Under the pieces are notes generated by a model. That model searched no databases and was not told the DNA's origin. It was given only the letters and a program-made list of their open reading frames with translations. Below, piece by piece: positions 54,615-63,104 of a stretch of DNA of 64,000 nucleotides; position 1 is the first letter of the stretch, and each line of letters opens with the position of its first letter. The stretch spans positions 2,764,501 to 2,828,500 of the forward strand of contig NZ_CP116902.1 in NCBI RefSeq assembly GCF_028471905.1, written 5' to 3'. This stretch comes from Aneurinibacillus uraniidurans. Its GTDB lineage: Bacteria > Bacillota > Bacilli > Aneurinibacillales > Aneurinibacillaceae. Both the position numbers and the translations under genes were made by a program.

Positions 54615-54623
54615 TTATACACA

Positions 54624-54652
54624 AAGAGGCAGCCCACATACGGCTGCCTCTT
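54624..54652. terminator. Bidirectional terminator between the SLH gene and the CoA-transferase operon
   Basis: AAGAGGCAGCC pairs perfectly with GGCTGCCTCTT across a seven-base loop; the plus side continues ATCATTTTCTTTT. Confidence 0.75.
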
Positions 54653-54679
54653 ATCATTTTCTTTTGTATAACGTTACAT

Positions 54680-55498
54680 TTAGCTACGGGCCGGAAGGAA
54701 AATCCCTTCTGGATCGACATTTTCATGCAGAATGCGGAGCTCTTCATATGTTGGAAGCTCTGTTTCACCTTTACAACGAGTAAAATCAAGTTCAAATCCG
54801 GTATTCTCCTGAAGCTGTTCGCGTGTAATACCTGGATGAATCGTATCGACATACATCGTGCCTGCTTCTTCATCAAAACGGAATACCGCCATATTCGTAA
54901 TGACTGCACTCGGCCCCCCGAGAAACTTTTTCCCGTATACGTCTTTTCGATGCGCAAGTGTTCCTTCTGGCCATTTGCGCACCATCCAGCCCGGGGATGT
55001 AATATAATCAACACTTTCTTTGAAACGGCGCTTCTCCTGTACCATAATAAACACCGTTCGTTTGGCAAGCGAGTTAATATCCGGATTGCCGCCGCTGCCC
55101 GGAAAACGTACAGAAGGAGACGTATAATCACCAACAGCGGTTGTGTTTACATTGCCGTATTTATCGATCTCAGCTCCACCCAAGTACGCAAGATCGACTT
55201 TACCGCGCTGAAGCTGGTTAAATACATCAAACAGACCCGATGCAACAGAAGCCTGGGTAACACAACGTGGGTCCCCTACCGAAGACGGGAGAGAATCTCC
55301 CTTGGAATCAATTGTACCCGCCTCGTAAATCAGTTTACTATTTGGTGCATTCACTTTTTGTGCGAGCATAATCGCAAGCATCGGCAATCCGGTTCCGGCA
55401 AATACAACTTCACCGTCTTGTACCTCACGAGCAGCCGCAACAGCTAACATATCAACAACCGAGTACTCACCTGGTTTTACATATTGTTTGTCTGCCAT
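54680..55498 (-). CDS. Glutaconate-type CoA-transferase subunit B
   Basis: The 272-residue subunit aligns by eye with Acidaminococcus GctB through AGTGLPMLAI, GGAEIDKYGNVNTT, GDY..P..RFPGSGG and YVTSPGW. Glu59 in LIYEAG sits at the catalytic Glu of GctB (VESG), so transferase rather than IpdB-type hydrolase chemistry is likely. Substrate is unknown; glutaconate-like or other dicarboxylic acyl-CoAs are possible. It starts one base after the subunit A stop. Confidence 0.87.
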   Translation of the reverse strand: MADKQYVKPGEYSVVDMLAVAAAREVQDGEVVFAGTGLPMLAIMLAQKVNAPNSKLIYEAGTIDSKGDSLPSSVGDPRCVTQASVASGLFDVFNQLQRGKVDLAYLGGAEIDKYGNVNTTAVGDYTSPSVRFPGSGGNPDINSLAKRTVFIMVQEKRRFKESVDYITSPGWMVRKWPEGTLAHRKDVYGKKFLGGPSAVITNMAVFRFDEEAGTMYVDTIHPGITREQLQENTGFELDFTRCKGETELPTYEELRILHENVDPEGIFLPARS

Positions 55499-55499
55499 T

Positions 55500-56474
55500 T
55501 TAACGCGACCCCCGTTTCACTTTTGTACTATATTTATGGTAGGAATTAGCGCGAAGCTTCTCCAAGCGAGAGAAACCTAGCTTGTCCAAATATTCATCGT
55601 GATCTCGTACACCGTACACCCATTCATCCACCCAGGCGCGAAATCCTTCTTCTGTTTTGGAAGCGGATGCAAACTCACGAATAAATGCACCGTCTACATC
55701 ATAACATCCGTATGCTCCGGTCGGATGTGCCGCCCATGGCAGTTCAACAATCGCATCCACAAGATAACCTGGAACGAGGTTACGCTCTGGTTCCTCACGC
55801 AAATACGATTCCGGCACGATTTCTTCTGCCAATACAATAACTTTATCCGCAGCTTTAATAGCCTGCTCATCGGAATATGTTTGTCCACTAATGCGAATTG
55901 TGCCTTCTTCTCCTACCTGCTGGGCATGAACAATACATACATTCGGACGCACAGCTGGCACGTGAATCACTTCCCCTTCATTGTAGAACGGGTCCTGTGC
56001 GTAATCGAATTTTTTCGCAGGAATTTTATCATTGGCACCATTGCGCATTCCGGCACGCTCAAGCATATCGTACTCCGGATTCAAAATATCGGTTCCTCGC
56101 GATGCCCATGTTGGCATATACGGAATGCCCATCGCACCGGCCGCCATGCGGTACAGCATATGCTGATGGCTATAATCCTCCGCAATAATAGCTCCTTCTT
56201 TAATCTTTCTGTCCAGACAGTACGGTACTTTCCCATACAGTTCATGTCCTATCCAGCACGATTCCCAGATCGACACAGCGCCTGCCCCAATCAAAAGTTC
56301 AGCATGTGTACCCGAGTTCACTTCTACCAGATGAAGCCCTTTCTTCCCCTGACGCAGCATTTCATAAATAGCCGCCATCGGGCGACGCCAGATTACAAAC
56401 CCGCTGAATGTGATCATATCGTTATCGTTGATCATCTGAATTGCTTCTTGCAATGTGCAGCGTTTGTCCTGCAT
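55500..56474 (-). CDS. Glutaconate-type CoA-transferase subunit A
   Basis: The 324-residue subunit has the CoA-transferase family I N-terminal pattern (ALITFSGFV.W type, here DMITFSGFVIWRRP) and the GctA-like MGIPYMPTWASRGTD, FNEGE..HVPAVRPNVCIVHAQ and GSGGAYGCY-region blocks. It forms the heteromeric enzyme with subunit B. AAGGAGGAGAG precedes the ATG. An imperfect 16-base palindrome at 56572-56587 lies about 100 bases upstream in the shared intergenic region with the amino acid permease gene. Confidence 0.87.
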   Translation of the reverse strand: MQDKRCTLQEAIQMINDNDMITFSGFVIWRRPMAAIYEMLRQGKKGLHLVEVNSGTHAELLIGAGAVSIWESCWIGHELYGKVPYCLDRKIKEGAIIAEDYSHQHMLYRMAAGAMGIPYMPTWASRGTDILNPEYDMLERAGMRNGANDKIPAKKFDYAQDPFYNEGEVIHVPAVRPNVCIVHAQQVGEEGTIRISGQTYSDEQAIKAADKVIVLAEEIVPESYLREEPERNLVPGYLVDAIVELPWAAHPTGAYGCYDVDGAFIREFASASKTEEGFRAWVDEWVYGVRDHDEYLDKLGFSRLEKLRANSYHKYSTKVKRGSR

Positions 56475-56816
56475 ATGTTGCTCTCCTCCTTATGTATAAA
56501 TCTAAAAAGTTAATATGCTCCTACCTATATTTATTTTTAAATAAATTCTGAATTATGTCCATTCTTTTTTTGAGCGAGCGCTTGTTCTGTTTGTTTTTAA
56601 ACATAAACAATTAAGTTTTCTAAAAAAAATAATTGCTCAAACAACGAATTTTTAAACTTTTTTATACTATTTACCATTTACTTACCCGTTCATTTGTTTT
56701 ACAATTCAAACATATGTAACAGAAGTTATATAAAATAATAAATTACACCACAATAAAATGCTTATTGTTTTATACTTCTGAAACACATGAACTTTTATCG
56801 TAAAGGAAGTGGGAGT
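56475..56816. promoter_or_regulatory. AT-rich divergent intergenic region with a palindrome
   Basis: This 340-base gap separates the CoA-transferase operon (minus) from the permease gene (plus). It is very AT-rich and holds no open frame worth calling. The one GC-rich island is an imperfect palindrome at 56572-56587 (GAGCGAGC facing GCTTGTTC, two mismatches), the size of a TetR-family operator. No clear sigma-A promoter could be chosen among many AT-rich matches. Confidence 0.4.
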
Positions 56817-58211
56817 ATGAGTTTATTTCGCAAAAAATCAATCGCCGACCTGCTGGCTCACACCAATAATAAAGAGAGCGGTCTCAATAAGTCTCTCGGT
56901 GCCTTCGACCTTACGATGCTTGGCATCGGTGCAATTGTCGGTACAGGAATTTTTGTATTGACAGGTGTTGCAGCAGCTAAACATGCAGGCCCCGCTCTGA
57001 TGCTGTCGTTCGTTCTTGCCGGGCTTGCCTGTGTATTCGCCGCTCTCTGTTATGCAGAATTTGCATCATCTGTTCCTGTTTCTGGAAGCGCTTACACATA
57101 CAGCTATGCAGCATTCGGGGAAATTTTCGCCTGGGTTCTTGGTTGGGATTTAATTCTGGAATACGGGCTTGCCAGCTCAGCCGTGGCAAGTGGTTGGTCC
57201 GGTTATTTCCAACACCTGTTGGACGGGTTAGGCCTTCATCTGCCTACCGCATTAACAAGCGCATACAACCCGGCCAAAGGAACATACATTGATCTTCCAG
57301 CCGTGTTGATTATTTTCCTGATTTCACTTCTCCTAGTACAAGGTGTAAAAGAATCAACCCGCCTGAATAATATTATGGTTATGATCAAAATTACGGTTGT
57401 TCTTCTTTTTATCGCAGTGGGTGTCTGGCATGTAAAGCCATCGAACTGGTCTCCGTTCATGCCGTTCGGATTTAACGGGGTTACTACAGGTGCGGCCACG
57501 GTCTTCTTTGCCTATATCGGATTTGACGCTGTATCTACAGCAGCCGAAGAAGTTCGTAATCCGCAGCGCAACATGCCAATCGGTATTATCGCTTCTCTTT
57601 TGATCTGTACCGTTCTTTATATTGTTGTCTCTGGTATTTTAACGGGAATGGTTCCTTACACACAGCTTGATGTAAAAGATCCGGTTGCGTTCGCCCTGAA
57701 GTTTGTTCATCAAGACTGGGTATCCCGTTTTGTAGCACTTGGCGCCATTCTTGGTATTACAACGGTTCTGCTTGTTATGCTGTACGGCCAGACGCGCCTG
57801 TTCTTTGCCATTAGCCGTGACGGTCTGCTGCCAAAGTCTCTCTCTAAAGTTAACGAAAAAACGCAAACCCCGGTTATTAGCACGTGGGTCACTGCTGTGC
57901 TGTGCGCATTCTTTGGCGGTCTAGTTCCACTAGACAAGCTGGCAGATCTGACGAACATTGGTACACTGTTCGCATTTACGGTTGTTTCCATCGGCGTTAT
58001 CGTACTGCGTAAGAAACAGCCAGATTTAAAACGTGCATTCCGCGTTCCATTTGTGCCACTTATTCCGATTCTTGCTGTCGTATTCTGTGTGTATCTCATG
58101 TCCAAGCTGCCAAGCATAACATGGATCGGTTTCCTTGTTTGGTTCGTTATCGGAATTTTCGTCTATTTCGCATACGGGCGCCGGAACAGTGAGCTTAACA
58201 AACGCACATAA
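56817..58211 (+). CDS. APC-family amino acid permease (YfnA-like)
   Basis: The 464-residue protein has 12 membrane segments and the cationic-amino-acid-transporter-type signature GIGAIVGTGIFVLTGVAAA near residue 34, with AYTYSYAAFGEI and FFAYIGFDAVSTAAEEVRNPQRN further on. These match the YfnA/CAT-type branch of the APC superfamily; cargo is an amino acid, not further defined. ATG 56817 follows AAAGGAAGTGGGAG; the frame from 56787 lacks a site. Confidence 0.9.
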   Translation: MSLFRKKSIADLLAHTNNKESGLNKSLGAFDLTMLGIGAIVGTGIFVLTGVAAAKHAGPALMLSFVLAGLACVFAALCYAEFASSVPVSGSAYTYSYAAFGEIFAWVLGWDLILEYGLASSAVASGWSGYFQHLLDGLGLHLPTALTSAYNPAKGTYIDLPAVLIIFLISLLLVQGVKESTRLNNIMVMIKITVVLLFIAVGVWHVKPSNWSPFMPFGFNGVTTGAATVFFAYIGFDAVSTAAEEVRNPQRNMPIGIIASLLICTVLYIVVSGILTGMVPYTQLDVKDPVAFALKFVHQDWVSRFVALGAILGITTVLLVMLYGQTRLFFAISRDGLLPKSLSKVNEKTQTPVISTWVTAVLCAFFGGLVPLDKLADLTNIGTLFAFTVVSIGVIVLRKKQPDLKRAFRVPFVPLIPILAVVFCVYLMSKLPSITWIGFLVWFVIGIFVYFAYGRRNSELNKRT

Positions 58212-58240
58212 TCTTCTCTCCACCTACTTTTTTACAGAAG

Positions 58241-58276
58241 AAAGAGCGGTCTCACATCTGAGACCGCTCTTTTTAT
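58241..58276. terminator. Bidirectional terminator between the permease and mbcS genes
   Basis: AAAGAGCGGTCTC (58241-58253) pairs perfectly with GAGACCGCTCTTT (58260-58272), followed by TTATAT on the plus side and TCTTCTG on the minus side. Confidence 0.85.
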
Positions 58277-58289
58277 ATCCGTAACATTC

Positions 58290-59882
58290 TTATGCTTGCT
58301 GTGTTTTACGTTCTTTTTCTGCTTGACGCAGTTCAACACGACGGATTTTACCAGATGTTGTTTTTGGTAGATCGCTTACGAACTCAATCTCACGTGGATA
58401 TTTATACGGAGCAGTAACATTTTTTACATGGTCCTGCAGCTCTCGAACCATCTCATCGGATGCATCTGTTTCGTTACGCAAAATCACAAATGCTTTTACG
58501 ATGCTACCGCGTACCGGGTCTGGGCTCGCTACTACTGCGCACTCTTTAACAGCCGGATGCTTCACAAGCGCATCCTCAACTTCGAATGGCCCGATTGTAT
58601 AGCCTGAGCTGATGATAATATCATCGGAACGCCCTTCAAACCAGTAATACCCATCTTCATCTTCTTTTGCCTGATCTCCTGTAAGGTACCAATCACCACG
58701 GAAAGCGGCCGCTGTACGCTCTGGATCATTCAAGTATCCTTTAAACAATGCTGGCACACTGCGGTGTACGGCAATATCGCCCACCTGCCCCACTGGAACC
58801 GGATTGCCGTCTTCATCAATAATCGCAATCTGGTTACCCGGAGTCGGACGGCCCATGGAGCCCGCTTTCACTTCCATTCCTTTCAGTGTACCGATGAGCA
58901 ATGTATTTTCTGTCTGACCATACCCATCACGTACAGTAGCATTGAAATACTTCTTGAATGTATCAATTACTTCACGATTCAGCGGTTCACCTGCGCTTAC
59001 GGTACTGTGCAGATGCTCGAGATTGTACTGATCCAGCCCTTCTTCTTTCGCCATAATCCGATATTCTGTCGGCGTGCAGCACAGCACATTTACTTTGTAC
59101 TGTTCAAGCAGAGACAAGTATTTCTTCGGATCAAATTTGCCTAAGTATACAAAGCCAACTGCGCCTGAACCAAGTACCGAGATGAACGGGCTCCAGTTCC
59201 ACTTCGCCCAGCCTGGTCCTGCTGTCGCCCAGACGATATCATTCTCACGAACATCAAGCCACAGCTTTGCCGCTACCGCCTGGTGCGCATATGCCCAGCT
59301 GTGCGTATGGATAACTCCCTTCGGATTTCCAGTTGTACCGGATGTATAATTCAAAAACGCGATATCTCCTGCGCGTGTATTTGCAATTTCAAATTGTTCA
59401 CTCTTGCCTTCCATGAGGCTGTTAAGTGGCACCCAGCCTTCTTTCTCAGCGCCAAATACAATGTAATTCTCAATCGTACGGCATTCTGCACGTACTTCAT
59501 CAATACGATCCGTTAAATCATGGAATGAAATGACAGCCTTAGCACCTGAGTGTGTAGCACGGTATAAAATATCTTTTGGCATCAGCATCTCAGAACCCGG
59601 CAAAATAACAGCGCCGATCTTGAGTGCTGCCATATAACTAATGTACGCCTGTTCAATACGCGGCAGGATAATGATGATCTTATCCCCTTGTTCGATTCCA
59701 AGCTCAACGAGCCCGTTTGCAAGACGATTGGATGCTTTGCTTAATTCCGTATACGTAAACTGCTTCTTTTCCCCTTCTTCATTTTCCCATAGTAATGCAA
59801 GCTTATTTGGATCCTGAGCATGGCGCTCAATATCATTTACCATATTATAGTATTCTGGTGCATGCAACTGCGGATTGGTCAT
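58290..59882 (-). CDS. ytcI: Medium/branched-chain acyl-CoA synthetase (YtcI/MbcS-like)
   Basis: The 530-residue ANL-family enzyme has the AMP motif YTSGTTGNPKGV (about 178-189), GYGQTE, the GDWYLTGDQAKED block and the C-terminal Lys in PKTTSGKIRR. Length and motifs fit the acetyl-CoA-synthetase-like branch that activates medium or branched short-chain acids, as B. subtilis YtcI/MbcS. Next to a SASP gene, exactly as ytcI-sspA in B. subtilis, which supports the name. AGGAGGATC precedes the ATG. Confidence 0.87.
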   Translation of the reverse strand: MTNPQLHAPEYYNMVNDIERHAQDPNKLALLWENEEGEKKQFTYTELSKASNRLANGLVELGIEQGDKIIIILPRIEQAYISYMAALKIGAVILPGSEMLMPKDILYRATHSGAKAVISFHDLTDRIDEVRAECRTIENYIVFGAEKEGWVPLNSLMEGKSEQFEIANTRAGDIAFLNYTSGTTGNPKGVIHTHSWAYAHQAVAAKLWLDVRENDIVWATAGPGWAKWNWSPFISVLGSGAVGFVYLGKFDPKKYLSLLEQYKVNVLCCTPTEYRIMAKEEGLDQYNLEHLHSTVSAGEPLNREVIDTFKKYFNATVRDGYGQTENTLLIGTLKGMEVKAGSMGRPTPGNQIAIIDEDGNPVPVGQVGDIAVHRSVPALFKGYLNDPERTAAAFRGDWYLTGDQAKEDEDGYYWFEGRSDDIIISSGYTIGPFEVEDALVKHPAVKECAVVASPDPVRGSIVKAFVILRNETDASDEMVRELQDHVKNVTAPYKYPREIEFVSDLPKTTSGKIRRVELRQAEKERKTQQA

Positions 59883-60007
59883 CTCCTGATCCTCCTAAAA
59901 GTTTTTTCTTTATTAAAAAATGAAAACGTTTACCTGTATCTTAATTCTCCATATTTCGACTGTTTCCTCCCTAATTTTTATAAAAATACAGAAAAATTTT
60001 TATACAT

Positions 60008-60036
60008 CAAAAAAGAGGGTAGCCTCTGCTACCCCC
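60008..60036 (-). terminator. Terminator of the SASP gene
   Basis: On the minus strand GGGTAGC pairs with GCTACCC across a four-base loop, followed by TCTTTTTTGA. Confidence 0.8.
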
Positions 60037-60055
60037 CTTACATCCACTTATTTAC

Positions 60056-60256
60056 TTACATGCGACCACCAAGCTGTTGTTCAGCCATTTGAACAAGACG
60101 CTTCGTGATTTCACCACCTACAGAACCGTTCGCACGAGATGTAGAATCCGGTCCAAGCTGTACGCCGAACTCAGAAGCAATTTCATACTTCATTTGATCA
60201 AGTGCGTTAGCCGCTTGCGGCACTACTAGGTTGTTTGAGCTGTTGTTGTTAGCCAT
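60056..60256 (-). CDS. Alpha/beta-type small acid-soluble spore protein
   Basis: The 66-residue protein is a canonical alpha/beta [27 protein letters not shown] contains the GPR protease cleavage site (YE-IASE) and is followed by [15 protein letters not shown]. It coats and protects DNA in the spore core and is degraded at germination. ATG 60256 follows AAGGAGGTGA; an ATG three codons upstream lies on that site. A sigma-G-like promoter lies 30-60 bases upstream. Gene order with ytcI is conserved. Confidence 0.95.
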   Translation of the reverse strand: MANNNSSNNLVVPQAANALDQMKYEIASEFGVQLGPDSTSRANGSVGGEITKRLVQMAEQQLGGRM

Positions 60257-60285
60257 TGTTGTCACCTCCTTGATTGGTGTACCTA

Positions 60286-60315
60286 TAGAATGTCACCACA
60301 CAAGCAGCCTCATGC
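60286..60315 (-). promoter_or_regulatory. Sigma-G-type promoter of the SASP gene
   Basis: On the minus strand GCATGA (60315-60310), 17 bases, then CATTCTA (60292-60286) match the forespore sigma-G consensus (GNATR and CATNNTA). Transcription would begin near 60279. Confidence 0.75.
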
Positions 60316-60344
60316 GAGGAACTCCAATGCAAATGATGGAAAGT

Positions 60345-61019
60345 TCAAACGAACGACTGGTGGCTGTGCCTGCGCCACCATAAACCGAATCCAAGTACCA
60401 GACCCGTAACGACAAGCGGCACAACCCAGGTTAACTCATACAACACAGGTGCAATATGCTGCTGCACGGCTTCCTCCTGAATGATCATCGAGCCAGCTGT
60501 ATAAGCCAAGATACCGGCCCCAACATACACAAGAAACGGAAGTCGATCCATCAAATTCGCAATCACATTACTGCCAAACATCAGGAGCGGAATACTAAAG
60601 CCCAATCCAAACAGAAGCAGAACAAAATCTCCATGCGCCGCTCCCCCCACAGCCAAAACATTATCTAAGCTCATCACAAAATCAGCTATAATAATCATTT
60701 TAATCGCAGACCAGAGTGTGCCTCCTGCCTCAATCCCTTCACCCTCTTGCTCTTCACCTGCAAGAAGTTTAAAGGCAATCCAAGCAAGCACAAGTCCACC
60801 CGCTGCTTTTAAATATGGAATCAACAACACCCATGCAGCAAGCGCAGTCAAGATTACACGTAGGGCTACCGCTCCCCCAGTTCCCCATATGACAGCCTGC
60901 TGTCTTTTTTCCGGCGGCAATTTACGGCTTGCCATGCCAATTACTACCGCATTGTCTCCACTCAACACAATATCAATGATGATAATATTAATGAATCCAA
61001 TCCAGAAAGACGCATCCAT
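60345..61019 (-). CDS. TerC-family membrane protein (YjbE-like)
   Basis: The 224-residue protein has about seven membrane segments and the two TerC metal-site motifs: DIVLSGDNAVVIG (about 19-31) and IADFVMSLDNVLAVGG (about 113-128). Relatives such as YjbE and Alx export manganese, often to metallate secreted proteins. No yybP-ykoY Mn riboswitch is present upstream. ATG 61019 is preferred (AAGGTGG about eight bases upstream) over the GTG at 61031. Confidence 0.9.
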   Translation of the reverse strand: MDASFWIGFINIIIIDIVLSGDNAVVIGMASRKLPPEKRQQAVIWGTGGAVALRVILTALAAWVLLIPYLKAAGGLVLAWIAFKLLAGEEQEGEGIEAGGTLWSAIKMIIIADFVMSLDNVLAVGGAAHGDFVLLLFGLGFSIPLLMFGSNVIANLMDRLPFLVYVGAGILAYTAGSMIIQEEAVQQHIAPVLYELTWVVPLVVTGLVLGFGLWWRRHSHQSFV

Positions 61020-61092
61020 ATTCCCCACCACCTTCTATGATGGAGTATATTCTCCAACAAGACAGGCTATGACCAAAGTGTATATCTAACAC

Positions 61093-61123
61093 AAAAACAC
61101 GTCCACAATCGAACGTGTTTTTT
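61093..61123 (-). terminator. Terminator of the Crp/Fnr regulator gene
   Basis: AAAAACACGT pairs with ACGTGTTTTT across a ten-base loop, overlapping the stop codon of the regulator gene; T runs on both strands. Confidence 0.75.
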
Positions 61124-61817
61124 ATGACAAAAATAATTTATTCTTGTAGAGCACAATTTTTTGCACATCAAACTGTAGGGCACCTTCCCGCTTCAATTGG
61201 CTGATAATCCGGCTTACCGTTTCCCTTGTTGTTCCAACCATACTCGCAATGTCTTGGTGCGTCAGCTCCATATGAATTTCATGCGCTTCCTCTGTCTCTA
61301 TGCCACTTGTACGGGCAAGTGAGAGCAGCGTATTCACAATTTTCTCTCGCATATCTTTGCTCAACACATCAGATAGACGTCGTTGCAATTCACGGATTTT
61401 TCCTTCTAGAATTTGCAAAAGGCGAATACATAGACGGGGGCTATTCTCCAAAAGCCGGGTCAACTCCTCTACATTAATGGAGTACAAAACCGTATCTTCC
61501 AGCGTCTCCGCTGTGGCCGGATACGGACTGCCACCAAACATGCCAACGTGAGGAAATAAATCCCCTTCTTGCAGGACATTGACGATCTGTTCCCGGCCGT
61601 CTTCCGTTGTTTTGTACACTTTGACCCGACCGTGTTCAAGTAAATAAATCGCCGTGCATAACGCCCCTTCATAAAACAAGATCCCACGTTTTTTCATCGT
61701 GCGACGCGACATAACAGTAGCAATATGCTCACGTTCTTCCTCTGTAAGCGATACAAACAACGGGACTCTGCGCAAAAAGGTAAGTAGTTGCTCGTTATCC
61801 ACGTTCCGCACTCCCAT
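61122..61817 (-). CDS. Crp/Fnr-family transcriptional regulator
   Basis: The 231-residue protein has a cyclic-nucleotide-binding-like domain (about 15-130, with GREQIVNVLQEGDLF), a dimer helix and a winged helix (LTHQDIASMVGTTRETVSRII at about 180-200) of Crp/Fnr type. The Cys cluster that binds iron-sulfur in Fnr is missing, and the cAMP contacts of Crp are not evident, so the effector is unknown. ATG 61817 has GGAG nine bases upstream; GTG 61802 is an alternative. Its start overlaps the end of the MOSC gene. Confidence 0.88.
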   Translation of the reverse strand: MGVRNVDNEQLLTFLRRVPLFVSLTEEEREHIATVMSRRTMKKRGILFYEGALCTAIYLLEHGRVKVYKTTEDGREQIVNVLQEGDLFPHVGMFGGSPYPATAETLEDTVLYSINVEELTRLLENSPRLCIRLLQILEGKIRELQRRLSDVLSKDMREKIVNTLLSLARTSGIETEEAHEIHMELTHQDIASMVGTTRETVSRIISQLKREGALQFDVQKIVLYKNKLFLS

Positions 61818-62490
61818 TAAGCCGTGCTCCAGTATCTTCCTTGTTTCCTGCTAGCCGCTTCTCAAACGTTGCACGCCAGCTGGCCGACAAAGCTGCAACA
61901 TCCAACAGACGACGTATTCCATCCTGATCCTCTTTATTTTCGTGCATCAGCTGGTTCGCACAAGCCACCGATATACCAGCCGGATCAGCGGACAAGCGGC
62001 GAAGCATAAGCTCAGGACCAACTTGAATTCGTCCTGGCTGGATAACCCGGAAATAAAACCCGGTTCGTCCCGTTTTTTGTACCCATAGCGCCATCTCCGG
62101 CACACCATAGCGTTTCGCTAGCTTATGGCACGGCTGACGGGGCTGACTAACCTGGACAATGGTCTCTCCTAAAGCAAATGTATCGCCAATGCATACATCT
62201 TCCTCAACGAGACCACTCACCGTTACATTCTCTCCGAACGCCGCAACCGGAAGAACACGACCGAGACGCTCCTCCCAGTACGGATAATGTTCGAGTGGAT
62301 ACACGCATATCGCTTTGTCCGGTCCACCATGATGCTTGCGGTCTGCCTGTCCATCTCCTTCAAACCCCTCTAATCCAAGTATTTGCTCGCCGCTCACCGG
62401 CTGCTTAGCGATGGCACTCTCCCAGCGAACTCCTCCCGTCTCATAGAAAACAGGAAGTCCGATATTTACCGCTTTTACGTATGCTTGCAT
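61795..62490 (-). CDS. MOSC-domain protein with 3-alpha domain (YiiM-like)
   Basis: The 231-residue protein has the MOSC core with the conserved Cys in QPRQPCHKLA (about 121), the GDGQADRKHHGGPDKAICVYP block and a C-terminal 3-alpha domain (about 165-205). Close relatives such as E. coli YiiM use molybdenum cofactor to reduce N-hydroxylated compounds such as 6-N-hydroxylaminopurine. It overlaps the Crp/Fnr gene by 23 bases, indicating one operon. AAGGGGAG precedes the ATG. Confidence 0.9.
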   Translation of the reverse strand: MQAYVKAVNIGLPVFYETGGVRWESAIAKQPVSGEQILGLEGFEGDGQADRKHHGGPDKAICVYPLEHYPYWEERLGRVLPVAAFGENVTVSGLVEEDVCIGDTFALGETIVQVSQPRQPCHKLAKRYGVPEMALWVQKTGRTGFYFRVIQPGRIQVGPELMLRRLSADPAGISVACANQLMHENKEDQDGIRRLLDVAALSASWRATFEKRLAGNKEDTGARLNGSAERG

Positions 62491-62732
62491 TTGTTACTCC
62501 CCTTCTTGTATTCGACTTCATTCTTGAGCCATTATACGGCACAATACTCTTTCTCTACAAATCAAAATACAGGTAGGACTTCGCCTTTGTTTATATATCC
62601 TTATACCTAAAATAAAAACAGGTATTTATGCTTTTTTTACTATTGTTTATGAACTTTATATGGAAAAAATCATCATCTCATATTAATGTAAAGAGTATAA
62701 AACTTTTATAAAGAAAAGAAAGATGGGACTAC

Positions 62733-63104
62733 ATGAATACGAAAATTCTAATTGCTGATGATGAAGATGTATTGCGCATGCTGATCACGGAAACGCTCGA
62801 AATCGAAGACTATGAGCTTGATGAAGCGCAAGATGGACTTGAAGCCTATGAGAAAATTATGCAGCACGAATATGACCTTATTCTGCTTGATCTTATGATG
62901 CCAGGAAAAACAGGACTAGAAGTTTGCCAACTTGTACGAGCAGCAGGTAAAACAACCCCGATTGTGATGCTGACAGCCAAAACACAGGCAGAAGACCGGG
63001 AAAATGCCGTCAAGGCTGGTGTGAATTACTTTTTCGCTAAACCATTCAGCCCGATGCAGCTTCTCGGCTTTATACAGGAGATTCTGGAGGAAAAACCTTT
63101 ATGA
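62733..63104 (+). CDS. Single-domain response regulator
   Basis: The 123-residue product is a bare receiver: DDE at 9-11, phospho-acceptor Asp53 in LLLDLMMP, Thr in MLTAKT and Lys in FAKPFS. AAAGAAAGATGGGA precedes the ATG. Its TGA overlaps the ATG of the kinase gene by four bases, so the pair is translationally coupled. The 240-base gap upstream is AT-rich with no gene and no firm promoter. The arrangement resembles the regulator-kinase pair at 9875-11235. Confidence 0.9.
   Translation: MNTKILIADDEDVLRMLITETLEIEDYELDEAQDGLEAYEKIMQHEYDLILLDLMMPGKTGLEVCQLVRAAGKTTPIVMLTAKTQAEDRENAVKAGVNYFFAKPFSPMQLLGFIQEILEEKPL

Noticed and set aside
61020-61092. Manganese (yybP-ykoY) riboswitch upstream of the TerC-family gene
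   Set aside because: The gap before the gene is only about 70 bases from the previous terminator and shows none of the conserved yybP-ykoY sequence.
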